Positions 1 through 7,573 of a stretch of DNA of 64,000 bases are shown piece by piece. Within the stretch, counting starts at the first letter, position 1. Each line of letters opens with the position of its first letter. Made by a program: the position numbers and the translations under genes. Source of the DNA: Planktothricoides raciborskii GIHE-MW2 (lineage in GTDB: Bacteria > Cyanobacteriota > Cyanobacteriia > Cyanobacteriales > Laspinemataceae); NCBI RefSeq assembly GCF_040564635.1, contig NZ_CP159837.1, forward strand, positions 871,001-935,000. The letters are read 5' to 3'. The notes below the pieces were generated by a model. The model was not told the origin of the DNA and did not search any database. It saw only the letters and a list, made by a program, of their open reading frames with translations.

Positions 1-664
1 GGAAAAATGGGGCTGTCCGTCAGTATTAATAGAAGAGTTTGTGCCGTTTGAGCAAGAATTAGCGATCGTTGCGGCGCGATCGCCCTCTGGGGAAATAGCC
101 ATTTATCCCATTGTCCAAACCCAACAGGAAAATCAAGTCTGTCACCGAGTCATTGTTCCCGCAGACATTTCCCCTGCCTTGGCGACAGAGTGCCAACAGA
201 TTGCCCAAACCTTACTCAATAGTCTAGAAGCCGTGGGCATCTTTGGCATTGAACTCTTTTTAGCCCCAGGCGATCGCCTATTAGTCAATGAAATCGCCCC
301 ACGGACGCACAACTCCGGCCACTTCAGCCAAGACGGGGCAAAAACCTGCCAATTTGAGCAACATCTCCGGGCCGTCAGTGACTTGCCCCTGGGCAGTACC
401 GAACTCATCGGCCAAGGCGCCCTCATGGTCAACCTCTTGGGATATGAATCCTCCCATGACGACTATCAAGCCAAACGACAACAACTGGCGCAAATTCCCA
501 GCGCCCGCGTCCACTGGTACGGCAAAAGCGAATCCCGTCCGGGACGTAAACTCGGTCATGTCAATGTCGTCCTTGACCAAAAAACCGACCATGAACCCGT
601 ATCTGCCACCCTGAGTAAAATTGCTCAAACCATAGAATCGATTTGGTATCCTCATCAGGATTAG
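1..664 (+). CDS. purK: N5-carboxyaminoimidazole ribonucleotide synthase, 5' end outside the window
   Basis: Carries the C-terminal part of the ATP-grasp enzyme that carboxylates AIR to N5-CAIR with ATP and bicarbonate in purine synthesis. The frame is open from base 2, reading EKWGCPSVLIEEFVPFE before the first possible internal GTG at 41, so the real start lies upstream. The ATP-grasp segment GIFGIELFLAPGDRLLVNEI followed by APRTHNSGH is typical of PurK, as is the C-terminal GHVNVV stretch. The stop is at 662-664. A 6S RNA gene follows directly, an order I recall from other cyanobacteria. PurT is the nearest alternative but fits less well. Confidence 0.93.
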   Translation, partial: EKWGCPSVLIEEFVPFEQELAIVAARSPSGEIAIYPIVQTQQENQVCHRVIVPADISPALATECQQIAQTLLNSLEAVGIFGIELFLAPGDRLLVNEIAPRTHNSGHFSQDGAKTCQFEQHLRAVSDLPLGSTELIGQGALMVNLLGYESSHDDYQAKRQQLAQIPSARVHWYGKSESRPGRKLGHVNVVLDQKTDHEPVSATLSKIAQTIESIWYPHQD

Positions 665-698
665 CAAACAGGATTAGCAAATATTTTTGTTGGGACTA

Positions 699-726
699 TT
701 GCAATAAAAACCAAATTCGGTACAAT
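699..726 (+). promoter_or_regulatory. Promoter of the 6S RNA
   Basis: A -35-like TTGCAA at 699-704 and a -10 TACAAT at 721-726 are separated by 16 bases. They place the transcript start near 733, just before the 5' strand of the closing stem of the predicted RNA. Read-through from purK is also possible because its stop is only 35 bases upstream. Confidence 0.55.
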
Positions 727-732
727 AGAAAC

Positions 733-918
733 AGGTAAAGCTGCAACGTTGGTGACTGCCAATACTGTTTTATGATCTATGCTTTATCTATAAGGGAACC
801 AAAAATAGATCCAGTGGCAGTAGACCGAGCTTGTACTCGGAAACTTTAAACAGGACATAATGTTCCCACCTGACGTTCGTCAGGTCAAAAACTGAGGTAA
901 AACGGCGTTGCGGTGAGC
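733..918 (+). ncRNA. ssaA: 6S RNA (6Sa), RNA polymerase regulator
   Basis: 6S RNA mimics an open promoter and sequesters the sigma70-type RNA polymerase holoenzyme. The segment has the right length (about 185 nt) and fold: a closing stem pairs 740-748 with 906-914, a second stem pairs ACTGCCA (755-761) with TGGCAGT (815-821), and small hairpins lie at 825-839 and 869-884 (CCTGACG, loop TT, CGTCAGG). The downstream-of-purK position matches the cyanobacterial ssaA locus as I remember it. I identify it from structure and context, not from an alignment, and both ends are approximate. Confidence 0.75.
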
Positions 919-923
919 CATTT

Positions 924-961
924 CCCCTTAACTAGCAGGTGCTAGAAAGGGGCTTTTTTTT
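924..961 (+). terminator. Rho-independent terminator after 6S RNA
   Basis: CCCCTT (924-929) pairs with AAGGGG (947-952), with an inner CTAGCA/TGCTAG stem, and eight T residues follow at 954-961. It ends the purK-6S unit. Confidence 0.85.
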
Positions 962-990
962 ATCTTGGTTTGGGAAGAGAGGGTGTGGGG

Positions 991-1200
991 CCGCCATCGG
1001 CCGCCATCGGCCGCCATCGGTGTGGGGGGAAGAGAGAAAAGAGAATAGAGAAAAGAGAATAGAGAATTTTCCTATGCATCCTATGCATCCTATGCATCCT
1101 ATGCATCCTATGCATCCTCTCTTCCCCTACACCCTACACCCTACACCCTACACGACGGCGGCTTCCCCCTACACCCTACACCCTACACCCTACACCCCGC
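991..1200. repeat. Cluster of short tandem repeats
   Basis: Three copies of CCGCCATCGG (991-1020) are followed by GAGAATAGAGAAAA-type repeats, about five copies of the 9-mer TATGCATCC (1072-1117) and several runs of CCCTACAC (1125-1200). An open frame across this stretch encodes only low-complexity peptide and is not counted as a gene. The CCGCCATCGG word recurs near 46097, 46290 and 46978. Confidence 0.8.
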
Positions 1201-1304
1201 TCCCATGCAAATAACAAATAACGAATAACAAAATTAACCGATCTTCCGTTTACGGTTCGGTAAGATTATAATCTTGGATGTTCTATCGCCGAAAAAAATT
1301 GCTT

Positions 1305-1652
1305 ATGGCTCGGTACACTAGCTTTTATCGTATTGCCTGCGATCCAGACCGTCTTGGACTATTGGTGGCAGATATTTTGCAGTCTTGTCATTTTCATATT
1401 CTTTATGAAAGTGATGATTACATCATGGCTAGAGAAATCTCAGCCGATGTGCCATTTTCTAAGCTAGTCACCGTAGAAGTTACCCTAACAAAAAAATACA
1501 AATACGATGAGGAAGTCCGGATGAATGTGGTAGTAAAAACTGATGCTTTACCTTTGCACGCAGATAATCATTGTCGGCAAATCTTTGATTTGATTTGCGA
1601 GGTGATTCACGATACTAGGCAGTGGCAAATTCTGGAACAAGCAGTGGGATAA
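1305..1652 (+). CDS. Conserved cyanobacterial protein of unknown function, 115 aa
   Basis: A small soluble protein beginning MARYTSFYRIACDPDRLG, with no transmembrane segment and an alternating hydrophobic/charged pattern suggesting an alpha/beta fold. It resembles short conserved hypothetical proteins of cyanobacteria, but I cannot name a domain. An upstream ATG at 1278 is in frame, but a -10 TATAAT at 1267-1272 would start transcription at about 1279, so the ATG at 1305 is preferred. No clear Shine-Dalgarno sequence is visible. The gene converges on the copper ATPase, with a hairpin between them. Confidence 0.7.
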   Translation: MARYTSFYRIACDPDRLGLLVADILQSCHFHILYESDDYIMAREISADVPFSKLVTVEVTLTKKYKYDEEVRMNVVVKTDALPLHADNHCRQIFDLICEVIHDTRQWQILEQAVG

Positions 1653-1732
1653 AATTAAAAGAGAATGATATGAACGAGCCTCTCTCATTGATTGGATCGC
1701 AAACCCTGTTTAAAAAATTGGTTTAATAGGAA

Positions 1733-1760
1733 GTAGAGACGTTATCGCTAACGTCTCTAC
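1733..1760. terminator. Perfect 12-bp hairpin between convergent genes
   Basis: GTAGAGACGTTA and TAACGTCTCTAC form a perfect inverted repeat around TCGC. It lies between two converging genes and could end both transcripts. A related hairpin with the same TAGAGACG outer arm is at 55331-55358, so this is a dispersed palindrome family. Confidence 0.6.
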
Positions 1761-1788
1761 ATAAAATCAGAAAGATGGTTCAAGGTGG

Positions 1789-4200
1789 CTAATTTTTCTG
1801 GGTTGTGATTGGTGAAAGTAATTTTGCCCGCCGCAATAGTAAAGAATTGGTGACAACACTCACGGAACTAAAGGCCATCATTGCCCCGGCTGTTGAGGGG
1901 CTGAGAATGATGCCCCATTGGGGTAAAAGTAGCCCCGCCGCAATGGGAATTCCTAGGGTATTGTAGACGAATGCCCAAAATAAGTTTTGGCGAATTTTGT
2001 TAAAGGTGGCGCGACTGAGTTGGATAGATTTCACTACATCAATTAAGCTGTTACGCATTAACACAATGCCCGCAGTTTCTACGGCTACGTCGGTACTGCC
2101 ATGTAAGCTAATGCCAATGTCCGCTTGGGCTAAGGCTGGGGCGTCGTTGATGCCGTCGCCAACCATTGCTACTATATGACCGGCAGTTTGTAAGGTGCCG
2201 ATCGCCTGGGCCTTGGCTGCGGGAAGGACACCGGCAAATACATCATTTTCCTCAATTCCCAGTTGTTGCGCGATCGCCTGGGCAGTTTCGGGGCGATCGC
2301 CGGTCAGCATGACGACCCGCAAACCCATGTCCTGTAAATTTTTTACGGTTTCTTTAGCATCCGGTCTAAGTTGGTCTTTGAGGGCAATGCATCCTCGCAG
2401 TTGATTTTCCAGGGCAACATAGACCAAGGTTTTACCTGAGAATGACTCATTTTCTGACTCATTTTCTGACTCATTTTCTAACTCATTTTCTACAGGTTCT
2501 AAGGTAATCCCATGCTGTTGTAACCATTGGGCAGTCCCCACGAGAACCTTTTCCCCGGCAACGGTGGCAGAAATCCCTAAACCCGGTTCGGTATAAAAGT
2601 CTTTAGCATCGAGAAGCGGTAAACCTTGCTGTTCGGCGGCTTGTAAAATTGCGATCGCCAGGGGGTGATTTGTCCCTTGTTCCGCGCTGGCAGCCAGTTG
2701 CAACAGTTTTTCCTGACTTTTCGCCCCTTCGCTAACTTCCCCTAGTAAAATACAATCTGTCACCACGGGATAACCAGCGGTGAGGGTGCCGGTTTTATCA
2801 AAAATTACGGTATCTAATTGTTTGACTCGTTCGAGAATATCTCCGCCGCGAATCAGTAAACCCTGTTCTGCCCCCACCCCAGTCCCGACTAAGATCGCGG
2901 TGGGTGTGGCAAGACCGAGGGCACAAGGACAGGCAATGACTAGGACGGCGATCGCTAATTTTAAACTTAATAATAGCGGTGAGGGGTGAACGGGCATTTC
3001 GGCGACATGGGTGAGGGAATGCCCCACAGCGATCGCGTCTGGCCAAATTTTGCTGCCTGCAAAGTACCAGAATAAAAAGGTGAAAGTGGCAATGGTCATT
3101 ACCCCATAAGTAAAATAACCGGCCACTGTATCGGCTAATTGTTGAACTGGGGCTTTGCGAGTTTGGGCTTGTTCTACCAAACGGATAATTTGGGCCAGGG
3201 TGGTGTCCGACCCGGTACGAGTGACCCGGAAGGCGATCGCCCCGGACTGATTCAAACTCCCCCCGGTGACTATATCTCCTGGTTGTTTGGCTACGGGGAT
3301 AGCTTCCCCAGTCAGCATCGATTCATTAACGCTGGTATTGCCGAGAACCACTTCCCCATCTACGGGGATTTTTTCTCCGGGCAATACTTGCAAAAATTCC
3401 CCAACTCGGACACGGTCGGCGGGAATTTCTATGGCGGATGCGGGATTTTGCAGGGTTTGGGCGTCGGCTGATTTGCCCAAAAGTCGGGCGGTGGTTGGTT
3501 TGAGGGTCAGCAATGCTTGTAATGAAGCAGCGGCGCGGTGTCTCGCCAGTTTTTCCAGGGTACGACCGAGGAGGATGAAACCCAGTAACATTACAGGTTC
3601 ATCAAAGAAACATTCCCAGCCGAGTTTTGGATAAAGCAGGGCAACGGTACTGGCAAAATATGCACTCAAAGCGCCCAAACCCACTAAGGTGTTCATGTTG
3701 GGGCTGCCATGCCACCAACCGCGCCAACCGTCGAGGACGATCGCCCGTCCGGGAAGTAATAGGGCGGCGGTGGCGAGGCCAAAATGAAACCAAATTCCCC
3801 CCAGCCAAGGGAAATGAACGATATGTCCGACGCCAGAAAGGACGATCAGCAAGGCAGCGATCGCTAGTTGGGCAATAGTGGCGCGAATTTCTTGCTGTTG
3901 GCGTTTGATGACTTCCGTGTAGGGGCGATCGCCCATTAGTGGATTAAACGCCGGACGCGGTTGGGTGGGAAAACCCGTGGCGGTGAGGCGATCGGCCAGT
4001 TCCACGGGGTTGACTGCCCCGACTTGGCATTCCACCGCAGCCATTTCCGTCACCAGGTTCACACAAGCAGAAATCACCCCAGACTGTTGGGTTAACTGAC
4101 GTTCCACCGCTTTGACACAGCCCGCACATTTCATTCCCCCCACGTCCAGGACGATGGTTTCTACAGGAATTTTTAGATTTATTTCCGAATTATTCACCAT
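1789..4200 (-). CDS. ctaA: Copper-transporting P1B-type ATPase, CtaA-like
   Basis: An ATP-driven copper pump, 803 aa. The N-terminal metal-binding motif is GMKCAGC (Cys25, Cys28). The membrane metal site is CPC at 424-426, the phosphorylated aspartate is D468 in DKTGT, the HP motif is at 512-513 and the hinge is GDGINDAP at 681-688. CtaA imports copper for plastocyanin and cytochrome oxidase, while the related PacS works at the thylakoid. The LDVGGMKCAGC opening favours CtaA over PacS, but this is judged from memory. An odd low-complexity insert, ENELENESENESENES (571-586), sits in the nucleotide-binding domain. Gene start ATG at 4200. Confidence 0.92.
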   Translation of the reverse strand: MVNNSEINLKIPVETIVLDVGGMKCAGCVKAVERQLTQQSGVISACVNLVTEMAAVECQVGAVNPVELADRLTATGFPTQPRPAFNPLMGDRPYTEVIKRQQQEIRATIAQLAIAALLIVLSGVGHIVHFPWLGGIWFHFGLATAALLLPGRAIVLDGWRGWWHGSPNMNTLVGLGALSAYFASTVALLYPKLGWECFFDEPVMLLGFILLGRTLEKLARHRAAASLQALLTLKPTTARLLGKSADAQTLQNPASAIEIPADRVRVGEFLQVLPGEKIPVDGEVVLGNTSVNESMLTGEAIPVAKQPGDIVTGGSLNQSGAIAFRVTRTGSDTTLAQIIRLVEQAQTRKAPVQQLADTVAGYFTYGVMTIATFTFLFWYFAGSKIWPDAIAVGHSLTHVAEMPVHPSPLLLSLKLAIAVLVIACPCALGLATPTAILVGTGVGAEQGLLIRGGDILERVKQLDTVIFDKTGTLTAGYPVVTDCILLGEVSEGAKSQEKLLQLAASAEQGTNHPLAIAILQAAEQQGLPLLDAKDFYTEPGLGISATVAGEKVLVGTAQWLQQHGITLEPVENELENESENESENESFSGKTLVYVALENQLRGCIALKDQLRPDAKETVKNLQDMGLRVVMLTGDRPETAQAIAQQLGIEENDVFAGVLPAAKAQAIGTLQTAGHIVAMVGDGINDAPALAQADIGISLHGSTDVAVETAGIVLMRNSLIDVVKSIQLSRATFNKIRQNLFWAFVYNTLGIPIAAGLLLPQWGIILSPSTAGAMMAFSSVSVVTNSLLLRRAKLLSPITTQKN
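2444..2491. repeat. 12-bp tandem repeat inside the copper ATPase gene
   Basis: Four copies of GACTCATTTTCT (the last begins AACTC) lie in frame in the nucleotide-binding domain and encode the E-N-E-S repeat. Copy number can change without breaking the frame. Confidence 0.9.
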
Positions 4201-4285
4201 TAAATTTGCAAATTTGCGATATTTTGCGATCGATTTAAGTTTCTATTGCAGTTATAGCAACCTGCTAATTATAGATGCAAATCAT

Positions 4286-4996
4286 CTAGAGAATTTGACG
4301 ATAAAATTTTAAGGGTAATCCGGTGCGCCGCTTCACATCAATTACGGTTTTATAGTCGCCCCTTTGTTCGCGTTCGTTGACAATTTTCATGGCTACAGCA
4401 GAGTCAAGTCCGCAAGCGACTAACTCGGAAATTGAATGGGTATTTAACCGCCGCCAAGATAAGTCTAATTCTTTTTTATAGTCGTAAGTAAAGGTAATCA
4501 ACGGGGTAATTCGCTTGACGGTACTTTCGGGAATTCCCACCAAGTCGGTTAATTCCTCTGGGTCGGTAAAAATATAGCCTTCATTGCGTAAAGCTTCAAT
4601 ATCATTGGCATAGACAATGGGCAGTTCTAATTGATAAACCAGTTCGTTTTTAGAACATTGATTGATGTCAAGTTTGTCCCGCAAACCGGCAATTATTGAC
4701 GAGGTTACTGCATCCTCTGGTAAGGGCAAGTGCTTGGGATAGGTTTTAATCAAAAAGGGTTTTCTGAGATAAAATGCTAACCCAATTTGCGTCAACCAAA
4801 TCGGCAGAAACCAGGGAGTTTCTGTTAAAAATAATGCCCCCCCGGTTAACGTTAATCCCAAGGCGATCCAAGAGTTGGTCTTGGTTTTTTCCCCGGCAAA
4901 GGCGATCGCCAATCCGCCAAACCCTGGAACCGCAGACCACCAGACCCATTTGGGAATTTGTTGAAACCAATTTGAATTATTTTGTGGCACTTTCAC
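4286..4996 (-). CDS. Membrane-anchored helix-hairpin-helix protein, 236 aa
   Basis: Two or three hydrophobic helices occupy the N-terminal third (around residues 17-35 and 41-75). The rest is soluble and has two ComEA-like helix-hairpin-helix units: KLDINQCSKNELVYQLELP with a TDLVGIPESTVKRI segment, and LNTHSISELVACGLDSAVA with a final KRRTGLPLKFYRQ. Such HhH pairs usually bind DNA without sequence preference. A membrane anchor plus HhH recalls DNA-uptake proteins, but no competence genes are nearby and the role is unknown. It sits 24 bases downstream of the TM2-domain gene, on the same strand. Confidence 0.7.
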   Translation of the reverse strand: MKVPQNNSNWFQQIPKWVWWSAVPGFGGLAIAFAGEKTKTNSWIALGLTLTGGALFLTETPWFLPIWLTQIGLAFYLRKPFLIKTYPKHLPLPEDAVTSSIIAGLRDKLDINQCSKNELVYQLELPIVYANDIEALRNEGYIFTDPEELTDLVGIPESTVKRITPLITFTYDYKKELDLSWRRLNTHSISELVACGLDSAVAMKIVNEREQRGDYKTVIDVKRRTGLPLKFYRQIL

Positions 4997-5020
4997 TTAA
5001 TCTATTTGATTCGCTATATT

Positions 5021-5377
5021 CTACAAGTTATTTAATAATTTTTGGCGTTTTTCTTCATATTCTTCCGCCGTAATCACTCCTTCCTCATATAATTTTTTCA
5101 ATTCAAATAAGGTTTGGGTAACCCGATCAGCAGAAAGTCCGGGCTGGGAATTGCTGTAATTCTGAGGCAGCATTGACCAATTATATTTTCGGTTAAAGGC
5201 TTCTTCAGATGTGAGGACTAACCCAATAAAATCAAAAATTGCTAAAATCGCCGGAATAAATGTCCAACTAAATAGGAAGTATAGCAAACCGGCTACATTA
5301 TTTCCTAAGTAAAATTTATGAATGCCAATCCCACCTAAAAAAAAGGCAAGCAGAGCAGCAACCCATTTATTTTTCAT
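5021..5377 (-). CDS. TM2-domain membrane protein with SHOCT-like tail
   Basis: A protein of 118 aa. The first 65 residues form a TM2 domain: KNKWVAALLAFFLGGIGIHK with the diagnostic G-x-H-x-FYLG pattern, then a second hydrophobic helix ending DFIGLV. The last 30 residues (LFELKKLYEEGVITAEEYEE) are a SHOCT-type oligomerisation motif. The function of this combination is unknown. The longer frame starts at a TTG (5392); the ATG at 5377 follows AAGGAAAGGTT and is preferred. Confidence 0.8.
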   Translation of the reverse strand: MKNKWVAALLAFFLGGIGIHKFYLGNNVAGLLYFLFSWTFIPAILAIFDFIGLVLTSEEAFNRKYNWSMLPQNYSNSQPGLSADRVTQTLFELKKLYEEGVITAEEYEEKRQKLLNNL

Positions 5378-5497
5378 AACCTTTCCTTGCAACTGTCAGT
5401 GATTGATTTTGGACACACTCCCGATGGTGCGGACGAAGCATTGGTGACTAAATCTTTGGCAGCCAATTAAAGATGATGGCGGCCAATAGTCCCCCCT

Positions 5498-5713
5498 CTA
5501 CTTGATTTTATTAAATTTGCTTGATTTAGCTAAAAGAAAATAAATCCCCAGCAGACCAACGGGAATTTCCAGAATAATAAAATAACTTTTTAACAGAACA
5601 GATAGTCCGGTGGCGGAAGTTAAAGAAAACGCCAAGATGCCAAACCCTGCGTAGGGGATAAACCGCCAGAAGTTTAGATAGGCTTGGGTTAGGGGATGAT
5701 GGGAGTCTGCCAT
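5498..5713 (-). CDS. Small two-helix membrane protein, 71 aa
   Basis: Starts MADSHHPLTQAYLNFWRF and has two hydrophobic stretches (around residues 19-40 and 45-62), then a lysine-rich end. No family recognised. It shares strand and spacing with the two genes downstream but is separated from them by about 120 bases. Confidence 0.5.
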   Translation of the reverse strand: MADSHHPLTQAYLNFWRFIPYAGFGILAFSLTSATGLSVLLKSYFIILEIPVGLLGIYFLLAKSSKFNKIK

Positions 5714-5740
5714 ATTGTTGCGCGACCAATTCTATATAAG

Positions 5741-5847
5741 TAGGACTTACGCAAATTGCTTTATACAACTGTTATTCAACCCTTTTAGGTTGGGGTGAGA
5801 AAGCGCGATCGCGCCCTACCAGATATAGAGGTAATGCGTAAGTCCTA
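5741..5847. repeat. MITE-like element with TAGGACTTACGCA ends
   Basis: TAGGACTTACGCA at 5741-5753 is mirrored by TGCGTAAGTCCTA at 5835-5847, giving a 107-bp element with perfect 13-bp terminal inverted repeats and no coding capacity. A degenerate end (TGCGTAAGTCATA) is seen near 39244. Confidence 0.8.
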
Positions 5848-5944
5848 ATAATAATATTGTGACGCTCAACTGGCTGAAACGTCAAGGGATCCCCCCTGGG
5901 CGGTAGGGGCTGGGGGGATGAGGGGCTGGGGGCTGGGGGGCTGG

Positions 5945-6103
5945 GGAGAGTGAATAGTGAATAGTGAATAGTAAATAATGAATAGTGAATAATGAATAGT
6001 GAATAATGAATAGTGAATAGTGATAATTCTTTTGTACGGGCGTCCTTGCGAAGCATAATCCGTCAGGCTATATGGCCAGAAAGCCCCTACGACTTTTCAC
6101 TTT
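5945..6103. repeat. GAATAGT tandem repeat followed by a dispersed repeat
   Basis: About nine degenerate copies of GAATAGT or GAATAATGAATAGT lie at 5949-6022. A dispersed repeat (6021-6103) follows, beginning TGATAATTCTTTTGTACGGG, containing CCGTCAGGCTATATGGCCA and ending GCCCCTACGACTTTTCACTT. The same element is present at 51645-51765. From there to mntP I see no gene or riboswitch, only AT-rich DNA with a CCCGC/GCGGG hairpin near 6106-6121. Confidence 0.75.
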
Positions 6104-6331
6104 CCCCGCGCCCCTGCGGGAATCAAAGGATTTGCTGTTAAGCCTTGGTTTTCCTATTTTGATTAGCTAGTTTTGATTAGCTAATCTGACCCAAAAATTC
6201 ATTTTTATTTCACGGTTATTTCATTTTTATTTCATTTTTTGCCAATAAAAAAATTGCCTAAATTCAGAAAAAATTTGTGTTAGATTTATAGCAGAATAAA
6301 ACCAGAATCAAACTTGAGTAGGGCATCGGTA

Positions 6332-6889
6332 ATGGATCTCGTTAGTAGTATATTAATTGCTTTTGGTTTATCCGCAGATGCTTTTGCGGTGTCTGTGAGT
6401 AGTGGCATGACCCTCAAAGGGGTGAGAATTGAGGACGCCGTAAGAATTGCGACGTTTTTTGGCGGTTTTCAAGCGTTTATGCCGGTGGTCGGATGGTGGG
6501 CAGGGATGGGATTTCGCGATGCGATCGCCACCTTTGACCATTGGATTGCATTTGGTTTACTAGCTTTCATTGGTGGTAAAATGATTTATGAGGCGCTGCA
6601 TCCCGATACGGATGAAGATAATGTTCGGGATACCCGCAATCTTTATACGTTATTGCTGTTAGCGATCGCCACCAGTATTGATGCGTTAGCGGTGGGTTTA
6701 GGATTTTCTTTGCTATCAATTTCTATCTCTTTGCCAGTGATTCTGATTGGTGTGATTACGTTTATGATGTCATTTTGTGGCGTTTTTTTGGGCAAAAAAT
6801 TTGGCGAATTGTTTTCTAGTCAAGTAGAAATTATTGGCGGCTGTATTTTAATTTTGATTGGCACAAAAATTTTATTTGAACATCTATAA
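6332..6889 (+). CDS. mntP: Manganese efflux protein MntP
   Basis: An integral membrane exporter of the MntP (DUF204) family, 185 aa from the ATG at 6332; a TTG at 6314 is in frame but less likely. The family's two homologous halves of three helices each are visible: the first starts SSILIAFGLSADAFAVSVSS, and the second holds the matching LAIATSIDALAVGLGFS motif. The acidic residues in SADAFAVS and SIDALAVG line the transport path in the family. No yybP-ykoY manganese riboswitch was seen upstream. Confidence 0.93.
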   Translation: MDLVSSILIAFGLSADAFAVSVSSGMTLKGVRIEDAVRIATFFGGFQAFMPVVGWWAGMGFRDAIATFDHWIAFGLLAFIGGKMIYEALHPDTDEDNVRDTRNLYTLLLLAIATSIDALAVGLGFSLLSISISLPVILIGVITFMMSFCGVFLGKKFGELFSSQVEIIGGCILILIGTKILFEHL

Positions 6890-7022
6890 TCATCGAAGCT
6901 GAAGTTTTAGGCAGAAGAATCAGAAACCGGGTTGCCTCGGCATCACCCATATGTTACGCAAAAGGGATAAAAAAGCCGGTTTCTGAGAACACTACATCAA
7001 GGAATTACGATTAACTGGAAGA

Positions 7023-7244
7023 TTAATTTGGCTTGGGAGAATCTTTAGGTTTATCCACTTTTGTGGATGCCTTATTCATTCCAGATAACGTCCAAACCAA
7101 ATCAACCATAAGTCCTTTGGCCAATGCTTTCATTTCCGCTTCAGATTCTTTCTCAAAATCTATAGAACCATTAGAATCAGAAAAATCTTGATTTCCTTCA
7201 CTAGATTGCTGGTTTTGATTTATTTTTTCAGACATATTAGACAT
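7023..7244 (-). CDS. Small acidic hypothetical protein, 73 aa
   Basis: A hydrophilic protein with an acidic serine-rich N-terminal half, one short amphipathic segment (MKALAKGLMVDLVWTLSGM) and a lysine/proline tail. No family recognised. An AAAGGA sequence precedes the first ATG, and a second ATG lies four codons in. Copies of the AGAAACCGG palindrome lie just downstream at about 6909 and 6972. Confidence 0.5.
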   Translation of the reverse strand: MSNMSEKINQNQQSSEGNQDFSDSNGSIDFEKESEAEMKALAKGLMVDLVWTLSGMNKASTKVDKPKDSPKPN

Positions 7245-7573
7245 TTTCCTTTTGCTTGTTTGGAAATAGGTGATATTTCATCAGGAGGATTCAATGATGA
7301 AATTATGACTCGATCCAAGGGTTATCAGAGATTTATGCTAACCAAAAAAAGGTTTAGGTGAATTGCAACTGAAAGATGCGACCCTTTTGTAAAAAGAAGA
7401 TAAAAACCCGGTTAAGTAAGAACGATTTAAGGGTTTTACCTTTGATAGGTATCCCCCTTTACTTCGCCTTTACCCCGAAGGGGGGAAACCGATCGCGGCG
7501 ATCTTTTTACGACCATTTACTCCAATTGTATCAGTTCTGCCACGGGTTGACATTTACTCTTAACAATCATTCA

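Noticed and set aside
939-1214. 91-codon open frame
   Set aside because: Made only of tandem repeats (MHPMHP, PYTLHPT) and overlaps the 6S terminator.
6104-6331. yybP-ykoY manganese riboswitch upstream of mntP
   Set aside because: The consensus loops are not present; only AT-rich DNA and one short hairpin are seen.
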